This document shows, piece by piece, positions 1 through 8,785 of a stretch of 64,000 bases of DNA (position 1 is its first letter; the number at the start of each line of letters is the position of its first letter). Where the stretch lies: contig JAMOUT010000079.1 of the NCBI GenBank assembly GCA_027061995.1, positions 1 to 64,000 of the forward strand. Direction: 5' to 3'. The stretch comes from Candidatus Aminicenantota bacterium (GTDB lineage Bacteria > Acidobacteriota > Aminicenantia > JAMOAD01). A program made the translations under genes and the position numbers. Below the pieces are notes generated by a model, which saw only the letters and a program-made list of their open reading frames with translations, was not told the origin of the DNA and did no database searches.

Positions 1-120
1 CCTACAACAAGAAATTCAAAACCGATTGATTTTATAATGCTCACTCAAATTTACGGCAATTCCAATCCAAAGCACCAATGGATAGATGATATTGAGATTA
101 GGGATGGTTTACCTGAATAA
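1..120 (+). CDS. 3' end of an unidentified protein (partial)
   Basis: Frame 1 is open from the window edge to a TAA at 118-120, giving the last 39 residues of a protein whose start lies outside the window. The tail contains YGNSNPKHQWIDDIEI and ends DGLPE. By eye the ending resembles the C-terminus of secreted beta-sandwich or LamG-like proteins, but this is only an impression and no function is assigned. Its last 11 codons and 3' flank are repeated at 2843-2916, which supports a real gene end rather than a chance frame. Confidence 0.55.
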   Translation, partial: PTTRNSKPIDFIMLTQIYGNSNPKHQWIDDIEIRDGLPE

Positions 121-161
121 ATCCGCATAAAGTTTTTGTAAAAAAAAGTTGTTTTTAAATA
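85..161 (+). repeat. Direct repeat copy A, left of the AbiE/LpxR island
   Basis: This 77-nt stretch matches 2843-2916 in the same orientation. Differences are three substitutions (at 100, 111 and 154) and three fewer A residues in the A-run of copy B. It covers the last 11 codons plus stop of the upstream partial gene and about 40 nt of its 3' flank. The two copies bracket the AbiE pair and the LpxR-like gene. This is read directly from the sequence; no transposase or integrase is present. Confidence 0.9.
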
Positions 162-222
162 AAATAGCGAGCGGCAATAATTTCGCAAGAGTAATAAAAC
201 AAAAAATACAATTCATATCCCC

Positions 223-251
223 TTTACATTATTTCCTTTCGTTGTTATAAT
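223..251 (+). promoter_or_regulatory. Sigma70-type promoter of the abiE pair
   Basis: TTTACA at 223-228 and a perfect TATAAT at 246-251 are separated by 17 nt. Transcription would start near 258, leaving a leader of about 9 nt before the ATG at 267, where there is no Shine-Dalgarno sequence. AbiEi-type antitoxins are known to bind and repress their own promoter; no clear operator repeat was seen here. Confidence 0.6.
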
Positions 252-266
252 ATACAAGAAACAGAA

Positions 267-842
267 ATGAAATATATGAATTTGTTAAACTTTTATGAAA
301 CAAATATGATAATTAAACCGGAAGATGTCTATTTTTTCGGGAATATTAAAACCGTTAGACCGCAACTAAGCAAATGGGCAAAATCGGGAAAACTTATTGA
401 ATTAAGAAAAGGTTATTATCTTTTGCCGAAAAAGATAAAAAAATATCCCCCGCATTTTTATATCGCAAATACCATTTATTTTCCTTCTTACATCAGTCTT
501 CAATCCGCACTATCCTTTTACGGTTTAATTCCAGAAGCAGTATATTCAATTACATCCGTTTCAACAAGAAAAACCTATGAAATCAAAAATAAACTTGGAA
601 ATTTTATCTACAGACAAATTAAAAAAGAGCTTTTTTTCGGATATAAATTACATAAAATAAATGATTTTCCCGTATTAATCGCAGAACCCGAGAAAGCCAT
701 AATTGATTTGATTTACCTTTCTCATTCGGACACAAAATCATTCAGACTACAAAATCATGAGATTTTGAATAAACAAACAATCAAACTGTATTTAAAGAAA
801 TACCCTAAATGGGTTAATAAAAAGATAGAGGAGATTTTATGA
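267..842 (+). CDS. AbiEi-family antitoxin / transcriptional regulator
   Basis: A 191-aa basic protein. The N-terminal ~60 residues (LSKWAKSGKLIELRKGYYLL) look like the winged helix of AbiEi-type antitoxins. The next part (YISLQSALSFYGLIPE, then AEPEKAIIDLIY near residue 140) matches the conserved core of that family, often annotated as a transcriptional regulator of viral defence systems. It overlaps the downstream nucleotidyltransferase by ATGA, the usual antitoxin-toxin order. In known type IV AbiE systems this protein counteracts the toxin without forming a stable complex and represses the operon. The start may be ATG 267 or ATG 276; neither has a Shine-Dalgarno sequence. Confidence 0.85.
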   Translation: MKYMNLLNFYETNMIIKPEDVYFFGNIKTVRPQLSKWAKSGKLIELRKGYYLLPKKIKKYPPHFYIANTIYFPSYISLQSALSFYGLIPEAVYSITSVSTRKTYEIKNKLGNFIYRQIKKELFFGYKLHKINDFPVLIAEPEKAIIDLIYLSHSDTKSFRLQNHEILNKQTIKLYLKKYPKWVNKKIEEIL

Positions 843-1633
843 AAGAGAGATTAAAAGAGATAGTTTCAAAATATGATGAACCTCTCTTAAAACTTAATAA
901 AGGAAGGGAATTTTTACAAGAAATTATCCTCTTTTTGCTCTATAAAAAAGGTTTTTCAAGTTATCTGATTTTTGAAGGTGGAACCGCTCTGAGATTGCTT
1001 TACGATTTGCGAAGATTCTCGGAAGATCTTGATTTTTCTGTTTCAAAGGAAATCAATTATGAAAAACTTAAAGAAAAGCTGAAAAGAGAACTTTTATTAA
1101 TGAATTATCAAGTTGAAACAATTTTAAAAGAGGATAAAAATGTTGTTGTATTAAATATTAAATTCATTGAACTTTACGAAGTATTAAAACTTCCGTATAA
1201 AAAACAACTTTCTATTCATATGGAGATTGATAAAAGACCTCCGGCAGGAGGCAAAATTAAATCATCGCTTATCGGAAAAGAATTTTTTTCAAGAATCTAT
1301 CATTATGATTTATCATCGCTTTTTTCAAAAAAACTTCATGCAATATTTTTCAGAGAATATGAAAAAGGGAGGGATTTTTATGATTTACTTTGGTATCTGA
1401 AAAAAAAGATTAAACCTGATTTCGAGTTATTATACTCGGCAACACTTCAAACCAATCCCGAAAAAGCAAAGGAGCTTAAAGATTTGGATTGGGTTGAATT
1501 TTTGAAAAAAAGGATTGAAAAAGTAAATTTTAATAAAATTCGTAGTGATGTAAAACCATTTCTTGAAAATATTGAAGAAGCAAATTTTATAAATAAAAAG
1601 GACATTCTAAAAATTCTCGGGAATTTTTCATAA
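839..1633 (+). CDS. AbiEii-family nucleotidyltransferase toxin
   Basis: A 264-aa nucleotidyltransferase of the AbiEii/AbiGii (DUF1814) family. The motifs are intact: GGT at residues 47-49, the metal-binding pair in SEDLDFS (D63, D65), and the family-typical KKLHA (164-168) followed by RDFYDLLWY (178-186). MenT/AbiEii enzymes modify tRNA or other substrates with nucleotides and stop growth, often during phage infection; the substrate here is unknown. GAGGAG at 828-833 lies just before the start, and the ATG overlaps the stop of the antitoxin gene by 4 nt, so the two are translationally coupled. The length is normal and the active site unbroken. Confidence 0.88.
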   Translation: MKERLKEIVSKYDEPLLKLNKGREFLQEIILFLLYKKGFSSYLIFEGGTALRLLYDLRRFSEDLDFSVSKEINYEKLKEKLKRELLLMNYQVETILKEDKNVVVLNIKFIELYEVLKLPYKKQLSIHMEIDKRPPAGGKIKSSLIGKEFFSRIYHYDLSSLFSKKLHAIFFREYEKGRDFYDLLWYLKKKIKPDFELLYSATLQTNPEKAKELKDLDWVEFLKKRIEKVNFNKIRSDVKPFLENIEEANFINKKDILKILGNFS

Positions 1634-1834
1634 TTGCCGATATTACCGATAATATTTTAAAAAACGGATTTTGTTTTGGGGGGAGAAGAACTCAATGGAT
1701 TTTCGTGTCTTACGCTTTTTATCTCCATTGTAATAATTGCTTAAAAGGTTGTTTTGTCAAGATATAAAGATGAGATCAAAGTGATAAAATTTTATTAAAT
1801 TTGCAATTCCTATTTCTATATGTTAATTTAAAAA

Positions 1835-2836
1835 ATGAAAAAAAGTTTTTTAATGTTTATTTTTTTTCTGTTTTTTCTAAGCTTTCAAATATCGGCTGAT
1901 ACTCTTTCCCTTGTAATTGAAAATGACTTTTTTTCGGGAACTGATAAGCATTACACAAATGGTATAAGATTCGGGTGGCTGGGAAAGGGGATAGACGGAG
2001 CAAATCTTGAGTCAAAAAATAATTTTTATTCAAAAATTGTAAAAGGATGGATAAAACTAATCCCATATTTATCGATAGATAAAGATAAATCTTACAACTT
2101 TGGTTTTAGCCTTTATCAAATGATGTTTACCCCAGAAGATATCACAAAAAAAGAACCCAATCACGATGATATCCCGTATGCAGGCCATCTTGTATTATCG
2201 TTTCTTTTGTTTGAGCATGATACTCATTCTTACAATGAATTTAAATTTCAAATTGGTATTGTCGGACCCGATTCAGGAGCCGAAGCAGCTCAAAAATGGT
2301 TTCATAATTTAATAGGGGGAGTTGAGCCTCAGGGGTGGGATACTCAACTGCCCAATCATACCACATTCGGAATAGTTTATGAGCATGGGGTAAGAAGATG
2401 GGAAAAGAGTTATGGTAATGGTTTTTCTTCAGATTTAATCGGTAATATAAGTTTGAGTCTTGGAAACTTTTTTACGGGTTCATCCGTTGGAGCAATGTGG
2501 AGAATTGGAAAAAATTATCCGAAAAATTTTAATGTTTATTATTCGGGGATGATAAATGAGGGGGCTCTTTTGGGTTTACAGACTTTTAATCGGGGCTTCG
2601 GATGGTCTGTAAATTTCGGGCTTTATTTGGATATAATAGCTTATCTTTATGTTATTGATTCCGCAAAGGAATACAATATTGATAGAGGGTATTTTTTGGG
2701 ACGGGCTGTCATCTCTTTCAGCTTATACTTTAACAATTTCCAAATTTCGGTAACAAAGCAAATTCGCACATCAAGCTTAAGCTCTAAGAGGAATGAGTTG
2801 TCTTACGGTGCTGTTTCAATTTTATGGAGAATATGA
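1835..2836 (+). CDS. LpxR-like outer membrane lipid A deacylase (DUF2219)
   Basis: A 333-aa beta-barrel protein with an N-terminal signal peptide (hydrophobic residues 4-19, likely cleavage after A21). Family hallmarks are visible: ENDFF (N30, D31), YTNG (40-43), DDIPYAGH (111-118), the QKWFH segment with the likely catalytic His157, and PQGW (165-168). LpxR enzymes are calcium-dependent and remove the 3'-acyloxyacyl group of lipid A in the outer membrane. Activity here is inferred from these residues. The gene has no Shine-Dalgarno sequence. It sits inside the repeat-flanked island, and its stop codon is in frame with, and 6 nt before, the gene remnant at 2843. Confidence 0.85.
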   Translation: MKKSFLMFIFFLFFLSFQISADTLSLVIENDFFSGTDKHYTNGIRFGWLGKGIDGANLESKNNFYSKIVKGWIKLIPYLSIDKDKSYNFGFSLYQMMFTPEDITKKEPNHDDIPYAGHLVLSFLLFEHDTHSYNEFKFQIGIVGPDSGAEAAQKWFHNLIGGVEPQGWDTQLPNHTTFGIVYEHGVRRWEKSYGNGFSSDLIGNISLSLGNFFTGSSVGAMWRIGKNYPKNFNVYYSGMINEGALLGLQTFNRGFGWSVNFGLYLDIIAYLYVIDSAKEYNIDRGYFLGRAVISFSLYFNNFQISVTKQIRTSSLSSKRNELSYGAVSILWRI

Positions 2837-2842
2837 AACGGA

Positions 2843-2878
2843 GATGATATTGAGATTTGGGATGGTTTGCCTGAATAA
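2843..2878 (+). pseudogene. Remnant of a gene 3' end (11 codons and stop)
   Basis: Codons at 2843-2878 read DDIEIWDGLPE and stop, matching the end of the partial gene at 1-120 except for W in place of R. Only this tail remains; just upstream is the stop of the LpxR-like gene in the same frame. It appears to be the leftover end of a second gene copy or of a target-site duplication. Confidence 0.7.
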
Positions 2879-2916
2879 ATCCGCATAAAGTTTTTGTAAA
2901 AAGTTGTTCTTAAATA
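2843..2916 (+). repeat. Direct repeat copy B, right of the AbiE/LpxR island
   Basis: This is the second copy of the repeat described at 85-161, in the same orientation, with three substitutions and a 3-nt shorter A-run. It begins 7 nt after the LpxR-like stop codon and ends in the convergent intergenic region before the BNR lipoprotein gene. The remaining ~100 nt of that gap show no recognisable feature. Confidence 0.9.
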
Positions 2917-3016
2917 TAAGACCCTGCTTATAGTAATTTATTTAGTTTGATTTTATGATTAATTTTTAATATCTCTTTATTATGAAGAATATAAAAAGAG
3001 TAAAGTTATAAAAGGT

Positions 3017-4417
3017 TTATTCTATTAAAAATCTTGAAAAACGGATTGCGGCTTTTGGGTTTATTTCAACAACAAAACACGAGCCATTCTCAATTACAAA
3101 TGGTCTTATCTCCGAATCTTTGGAAACGGGGGTATAAAAACTTGCCGGCTTTGTCCAATTTTTACCTTTATCAAATGAGGCGCTCATAAGATCTCTGAGA
3201 CTTACGAAAATTCTGTCCGGCATTTTTATATTAAGGTGAGGCATGGATTTATCCCTCTTTTTGAAAAGTTTCCAAAGATCGGTTCCGTATTGGTAATCCA
3301 TTCCGAGATTTGTTCTATAAAAAAACCCTTCCCCTATAACCGCTCCCGTATAATATTCCTGATAAACTCCGAGAATAGAAAAATCTTCCGATAAATAGGC
3401 TTCCCCTCTGTTCGAGTATGCTCCGAATGTTTGAGTATAGTTTGAGCCCCCGTCCGATGATACAAAAGCCACTCCCACCATATTCCTTCCGTAGCGGGTG
3501 AGAAATTCAAGACGGATTCCCCCTTTATTATTGACAACCATATCAATAGGTTGCAACCCTTCTCCCTCATAGAGATTTGATACATCATAGGAAAATTTTT
3601 CTTTGGATTTCCAACTGTCTCCGAAATCCGTTGATGAGTTCGTATAAATATTTAAAATATTTGAGGGGGTTGAGGTTGAAAATATACAGTAAAAATTCGA
3701 ACCGCCCGCCCATTTTAAATAACTAACCGTTAAATCTTCCTTTTGAGAAGGGATAAATTCGGGATATTCGCCGATTTGCTTCCAGCTATCTCCGTAATCA
3801 TCCGACTTAAATATTTTCAAATCATCAATTCTGTATAATTTTTCATTTATGTTGAGTAATTCTCCCGATACACTTTTCGGAGATTCCCATTTTAACCCTT
3901 TATCTTTTGAGAGGATAAATTTTTGTTCGTATTCGGATGTTTTATCAGCCATCTCTTTATAAATTATGATTATATTTCCGTTTTTAAAATACAAAAGATT
4001 TCCGATTTCTCTTTTATACACCCCCTCTCCGTCCAAAACAATGGAGGATGAATTACAAACAGGGGTATGAGAAATTGAAACGGAAAATTTATTTGAGGTT
4101 GTATCTCCGTTTTTAACACTTATAAAGATATTTTTCTTGCTTATATTAAGAGGTATTCCCGTAATGTTTTTATCTATGGTTGCTTTAAGTTTTTTACTAT
4201 TTATAAAAACAGTGGGAACGGATTTATCATCCGCAAGAACCGAAGATTTTTCATTAAAATTCATCCCTTCCACAATAATTGTCGAACCTGTTTTACTTAA
4301 AATCATCTCGGGAGAAACCTTTAATATATAGATAGCCTCATCATCCATTTTGCATCCCGAGAGAAAGAGAATAGGGAATAATATAAAAACCATAATCGGA
4401 AAATATTTTCCGTTCAT
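3017..4417 (-). CDS. Lipoprotein with a TIG/IPT domain and sialidase-like BNR repeats
   Basis: A 466-aa lipoprotein: hydrophobic segment 7-20 and lipobox LSGC with Cys22. Residues ~30-118 form an IPT/TIG immunoglobulin-like domain (VSPEMILSKTGSTIIVEGMN). The rest is a beta-propeller with at least five Asp-box (BNR) motifs near residues 170-177, 204-212, 261-269, 320-327 and 413-421, for example SDDYGDSW and SFDKGKNW. Such propellers occur in sialidases and in many non-enzymatic binding proteins; I saw no clear catalytic Arg triad and do not claim sialidase activity. GGAGGG precedes the ATG. It is probably a surface or periplasmic glycan- or protein-binding lipoprotein, transcribed alone. Confidence 0.75.
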   Translation of the reverse strand: MNGKYFPIMVFILFPILFLSGCKMDDEAIYILKVSPEMILSKTGSTIIVEGMNFNEKSSVLADDKSVPTVFINSKKLKATIDKNITGIPLNISKKNIFISVKNGDTTSNKFSVSISHTPVCNSSSIVLDGEGVYKREIGNLLYFKNGNIIIIYKEMADKTSEYEQKFILSKDKGLKWESPKSVSGELLNINEKLYRIDDLKIFKSDDYGDSWKQIGEYPEFIPSQKEDLTVSYLKWAGGSNFYCIFSTSTPSNILNIYTNSSTDFGDSWKSKEKFSYDVSNLYEGEGLQPIDMVVNNKGGIRLEFLTRYGRNMVGVAFVSSDGGSNYTQTFGAYSNRGEAYLSEDFSILGVYQEYYTGAVIGEGFFYRTNLGMDYQYGTDLWKLFKKRDKSMPHLNIKMPDRIFVSLRDLMSASFDKGKNWTKPASFYTPVSKDSEIRPFVIENGSCFVVEINPKAAIRFSRFLIE

Positions 4418-4576
4418 TTTTCCCTCCTGTTTATCATCTCTAATTATATACTTTTAAATGAATTTTTTAAATCAATCTGCAAAAAGACCTTAACTAATAA
4501 GAACAGTTTAGTCGATAATATGAGAAAATCAAGAAAATAGCGGGAAACTTTTAAGTTAAAAGTATAAACCTTTTTT

Positions 4577-6700
4577 CTAAAAATTATAAGCAATCTTAAG
4601 TAAAATCGTCCTTTTTTTAGAGATTAACCTGTTTTCGGTTTGTAAAATTTCACTGTAAACGAGATAGACATGGCTTTTGGCTTTCGGAATAAAGTGAATC
4701 CTTACATTTGCAACCAACTCATTATCTTCATTATTGTATTGAAGAAAAGCTGAAGTAAAAAAGTTTGTTGTGGGATTAAAATTTATCCAAACGGCAGGTT
4801 CGTAAGTTTTGAATTTTCCGTTGGCTAACGAGATATCATTATATGAATAATCTATATTAAGAGAAAAAACTCTTGAAATTTTTATCCTTCCCTCCAAGAC
4901 AAATTCTTTTCTTTTCCCCGTATAAAAATCTCCGAAATTATAAAAAAAAGCTGCTGAAAGTGTTCGTGATTTACTTGTGTCAAACTGAATCTCCCATTTT
5001 TTTTCTTTATACATCCCTTGATTTATTATTATTCCTTCGTAAATTTCAAAATCCTCGTCTAATAGTTCTTTTCGTGTTTGAAAATTAAGCTCGAATGATT
5101 CCCCCGACCTTGTCTCGAATCCGAACAACCTGTATTCGTAAAAATCCTCAAGAAGGTTTCCCGAAAGGTCGGATGTCTTGTAATTTTTAATTTTGAATAC
5201 AAAATATTTAAACCCCGCTTTATTTATTCTCGGTCTTGTTTTTATCTGCCAATCAGACCTCTTAATTCCTGTTCTATAAACAAAACCTATTTCCGGTTTA
5301 AAATTTTCTTCAATAACATAGTGCTTGAAATAGACATCAAAAAGATTGTTCGGATAATTAACATAAAATTGATAGGCTTTGTTTTTATCATCTTTTGTAT
5401 CCGAATCATATGTTTTTGCCGCAAAACCTCCTATAATGAGATTTTTATCACCCAAAAAATTAGAAAAGGAGAGAACTCCGTCAACTCCGAGAGATGAATT
5501 ATATTTTCCATTTGTGTATCTGTTGGTTGCGATAAATCCGACATAGGATTTTTTTAATATTTCCCTTCTGACTCTCACTGCGGAATAATTTGAGGGAGCA
5601 TATTCCCCGCTTCGGGAAGTTTCAATGTTAAAGATTCCTATATCATATTTTCCCGCTTTTCCTGTGAGCCGTGCCCCTCCCAAAATCGGAACCTCCTTTC
5701 TATCCGGAGAAAGACCGATTCTTCGGGTGTAGAGAGGCTGAACTTTCCCGGGAATTCCAAAAGAAAATATCCCCGCTCCTTCAAGGAAGAACTCCCTTTT
5801 TTCAGGATAAAAGAGGCTGAATCTCGTGAGATTTATCCTTTTTCTGTCAACTTCCACCTGGCCGAAATCAGGGTGAGCCGTCATATCAAGTGTTAAAGAT
5901 GAAGTCAATGAATACTTTAAGTCAATTCCCGCCCTTAACTTATAATCGGTATTTATATCTTTCTCTTTTTGAATCCCCGATAGAATATAAGGTTTGAGGT
6001 TTATTTTGTTCCCTCTTTTTATCCCCGAAATCCCTTTTAAAATTCCCGCTTTTGAAATCAGCATTATCCCTTCGTTTCTATGAAAGGCTGTCCATAAATC
6101 CTCCTCGTTTTTTCTTGCGATAAATCTTCTGAAATTTATCCCCCACTCTGTTTTTTCAGGATTGAATTTAAGAGTTGAAAACGGAATTTTTATCTCCGCA
6201 CTCCAACCGAAAGTTGTTATTGTTGCCTTTGTATCCCAAATCCCGTTCCAATTTTTGTTTTCATACTTTCCTTCATCCGTTATATATGAATCGAGTTTTG
6301 CTCCATTGGGATTAACGATAAACAAAAATCCGCTTCTCATATCCTTGTAAGTATCAATGATAATTGAAATACTATCATCACTTGAAAAATCTCCGTCTCT
6401 TTCCATCTGTTTTGCAAAAATTTTGTTTGGTTCTGGATCAAAACACTTTATCCCGATATAAAGATTTTTATCATCATATAAAACCCTAATCTCTGTTTTG
6501 AAGGAAGCTTTTTTGCCTACATCGGGTTCTTTCTGAAGGAAATTTGTTGCGGGGATGGCTTTTTCCCAAACATCTTCCGATAGTTTGCCATCAATTCTGA
6601 TATCCGACTTTATTTTTATCGCTTTTATACTTTTAAAATTTTCTCCGTATAAAGAGGACACAAGAATAATGATTATAATTAGTAAGGAATATTTTTTCAT
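4577..6700 (-). CDS. CBM9-like domain plus DUF5916 outer membrane beta-barrel
   Basis: A 707-aa protein with a signal peptide (residues 4-19). Residues ~30-220 form a family 9 carbohydrate-binding-like domain (IRIDGKLSEDVWEKA, later LYDDKNLYIGIKCFD). The remainder matches DUF5916, a predicted outer membrane barrel: FYPEKREFFLEGAGIF, YTRRIGLSPDRK, then many alternating strands ending in an aromatic residue (IAYNF). AAGGAGAA at 6708-6715 (minus strand) supports the start. The family is common in Bacteroidota, Acidobacteria and candidate phyla; its transport or binding role is not established. It diverges from the GH36-like gene, which suggests, but does not prove, a shared role in glycan use. 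Confidence 0.82.
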   Translation of the reverse strand: MKKYSLLIIIIILVSSLYGENFKSIKAIKIKSDIRIDGKLSEDVWEKAIPATNFLQKEPDVGKKASFKTEIRVLYDDKNLYIGIKCFDPEPNKIFAKQMERDGDFSSDDSISIIIDTYKDMRSGFLFIVNPNGAKLDSYITDEGKYENKNWNGIWDTKATITTFGWSAEIKIPFSTLKFNPEKTEWGINFRRFIARKNEEDLWTAFHRNEGIMLISKAGILKGISGIKRGNKINLKPYILSGIQKEKDINTDYKLRAGIDLKYSLTSSLTLDMTAHPDFGQVEVDRKRINLTRFSLFYPEKREFFLEGAGIFSFGIPGKVQPLYTRRIGLSPDRKEVPILGGARLTGKAGKYDIGIFNIETSRSGEYAPSNYSAVRVRREILKKSYVGFIATNRYTNGKYNSSLGVDGVLSFSNFLGDKNLIIGGFAAKTYDSDTKDDKNKAYQFYVNYPNNLFDVYFKHYVIEENFKPEIGFVYRTGIKRSDWQIKTRPRINKAGFKYFVFKIKNYKTSDLSGNLLEDFYEYRLFGFETRSGESFELNFQTRKELLDEDFEIYEGIIINQGMYKEKKWEIQFDTSKSRTLSAAFFYNFGDFYTGKRKEFVLEGRIKISRVFSLNIDYSYNDISLANGKFKTYEPAVWINFNPTTNFFTSAFLQYNNEDNELVANVRIHFIPKAKSHVYLVYSEILQTENRLISKKRTILLKIAYNF

Positions 6701-6826
6701 TTAAAAATTCTCCTTGAAATATTATTCATATAAACAAATAATATCAAAAAGCATCTTATTATAAAAGGGAGAAAAGCAATAAATCATTTTCAGAATAAAT
6801 TAATCTTTATGACTATTATACAATGA

Positions 6827-6855
6827 TTGAAAATTTGACAGTTTGTTAATATAAT
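6827..6855 (+). promoter_or_regulatory. Promoter of the alpha-galactosidase-like gene
   Basis: TTGAAA at 6827-6832, a 17-nt spacer and a perfect TATAAT at 6850-6855. It lies about 48 nt upstream of the ATG at 6903, which is preceded by GGAGG. It is in the divergent gap shared with the DUF5916 gene; no operator repeat was recognised. Confidence 0.65.
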
Positions 6856-6902
6856 AAAAAACAGAAATTTCAATAAAAAAGGTAAAAAAAGCGGAGGAAA
6901 GA

Positions 6903-8759
6903 ATGAGCAAAAACCGAGAAATATTAAAAAGATTAATCATGATTTTTCTATTTATTATTATATCCATATATCCTCTTGAGTCTTCTGTCAATAAAATCAA
7001 TGTTTTAGGATACCAAATTGAGTTGGTAGGTAAGATGAAAAACTTTAAAACCAATTTTAATGTTAAAAAAGTTGAAAAAAACTTGGAGATATTAACCATA
7101 ACTCTTTCTTCTGAAAAACCTGCAACTCCTCCGAGAATTTCTTTAAAGTGGTCGGTGCCATCTTATAATATTGCAGGGTTTTGGAGTGTTAGCTCCTGGA
7201 TGGGAAAAATAGTTAACGCCGATTGGTATCCTTCGAGGGTTAATTCCATGTTTGCAAAGAATGCACCTGTATTTTCATTGTTCGGGTATGATAATTCTAA
7301 CAGACTTAGTGTAGCTGTTTCAGATGCTTTAAACTCGATTAAAATGTCCGCAGGCATCAGGGAAGAGGATGGGAGAATTTATTGTAATATAGAATTTTTT
7401 AAGGAAAAATATAAAAAAACTGATAATTATTCGGTTAAAATAAGATTTGACAAAAGGGATATCCCTTATTTCAAAGCTCTTTCGGAAATTCCCGATTGGT
7501 GGGGCTCTTTTAAAGGATACACCCCTTCGTCCCCTCCGAAATCGGCAAAACTTCCCATGTATTCCACATGGTATGGTTATCATCAAAATATCTCCCCCGA
7601 GGCTCTTTTAAAAGAGGTTGATATTGCCAAAAAACTTGGTTTTGAAACAATTATTATTGATGATGGTTGGCAAACTCTTGACAGTAGCAGAGGATATGCT
7701 TTTACAGGAGATTGGAAACCTGAGAAAATCCCAGATATGAAAGAGTTTGTCAAGGAAATACATAAAAAAGGGATGAAAATTATCTTATGGTATGCCGTCC
7801 CTTTCATGGGGGAAAAAGCTGAAAATTTTAAAAGATTCAAAGGCAAATATCTCCGTTATTGGACAGGTCAAGGGGCATATATTCTTGACCCGAGATATCG
7901 TGAAGTCAGAGAATATATCCTTAATATATATAAAAAAGCGATAACAGAATGGAATCTTGACGGATTTAAACTCGATTTTATGGAGAGATTTTCAGCGGAT
8001 AAAAACACAGTGCTTGAAAAAAAAGACGGGAGAGATTTTGCTTCCGTGAATGAAGCCGCGGATAAACTTATGACAGACATTATGAGTGAATTAAAAAAAA
8101 TAAAACCTGATATAATGATTGAATTCAGGCAGCCTTACATAGGACCTCTTATGAGAAAATACGGAAATATGTTTCGGGTGGGAGACTGCCCCAATAGTGC
8201 CGTCTCAAACAGAGTGGGGATTGTTGATTTAAGACTCACAAGCGGTAATACTGCTGTTCATTCCGATATGCTGATGTGGAATTACGGAGAAAGGGTAGAA
8301 ATTGCGGCATTACAATTCTGGAATATTATTTTCGGAGTGCCTCAGGTGTCAGTCAGATTTGAAGATATTCCCAAAGAACATTTTAAAATGGTAAAATTTT
8401 TAACAAGATATTGGATTAAAAACAGAGATATTCTTATAAACGGAGTGCTTGAACCTTTATTTCCTCTGTCAAACTATCCCATAATATCCTCTTTCAAAAA
8501 CAATAAAAAAATCATTGCCCTATACAATGATATGGTTATCTCTATTAATAATAAAAAACCTTTGAAAAAAATGGATATAATAAATGCGAAAACAACAAAT
8601 GATATATTATTAAATATTAAAAATAGTCAGGGAAGATACGGATATAAAATATATAATTGCAAAGGGGAGATTATCAAAAAAGGTGAAATTAATCTGTCAA
8701 AAGGAGTCCATAAGATAGAAATCCCCGTATCTGGAATAGTTTCTTTGAATTTGTTATAA
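6903..8759 (+). CDS. GH36-type alpha-galactosidase-like glycoside hydrolase, exported
   Basis: A 618-aa protein with an N-terminal hydrophobic segment (10-22) consistent with a signal peptide or anchor. An N-terminal beta-rich region is followed by a TIM-barrel of the melibiase/GH36 type: STWYGYHQNI (221-230), IIDDGWQ (251-257), WYAVPF, and DGFKLDF (353-359), whose Asp358 fits the nucleophile. FRVGDCP (424-430) offers Asp428 as acid/base. Substrate linkage cannot be read from sequence; alpha-galactosidase is the family's best-known activity and related subgroups act on other alpha-linked sugars. GGAGG precedes the ATG, with a good promoter upstream. The closing ~90 residues form the usual C-terminal beta domain. 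Confidence 0.78.
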   Translation: MSKNREILKRLIMIFLFIIISIYPLESSVNKINVLGYQIELVGKMKNFKTNFNVKKVEKNLEILTITLSSEKPATPPRISLKWSVPSYNIAGFWSVSSWMGKIVNADWYPSRVNSMFAKNAPVFSLFGYDNSNRLSVAVSDALNSIKMSAGIREEDGRIYCNIEFFKEKYKKTDNYSVKIRFDKRDIPYFKALSEIPDWWGSFKGYTPSSPPKSAKLPMYSTWYGYHQNISPEALLKEVDIAKKLGFETIIIDDGWQTLDSSRGYAFTGDWKPEKIPDMKEFVKEIHKKGMKIILWYAVPFMGEKAENFKRFKGKYLRYWTGQGAYILDPRYREVREYILNIYKKAITEWNLDGFKLDFMERFSADKNTVLEKKDGRDFASVNEAADKLMTDIMSELKKIKPDIMIEFRQPYIGPLMRKYGNMFRVGDCPNSAVSNRVGIVDLRLTSGNTAVHSDMLMWNYGERVEIAALQFWNIIFGVPQVSVRFEDIPKEHFKMVKFLTRYWIKNRDILINGVLEPLFPLSNYPIISSFKNNKKIIALYNDMVISINNKKPLKKMDIINAKTTNDILLNIKNSQGRYGYKIYNCKGEIIKKGEINLSKGVHKIEIPVSGIVSLNLL

Positions 8760-8785
8760 TGATTATAATAAAAAACTTCTTCGGA

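Noticed and set aside
1641-1834. Inverted repeat CAATGGA / TCCATTG and weak promoter-like boxes before the LpxR-like gene
   Set aside because: The arms are 7 nt with a ~25-nt loop and no T-run, and the -35/-10 spacings do not fit well; not strong enough to call as a terminator or promoter.
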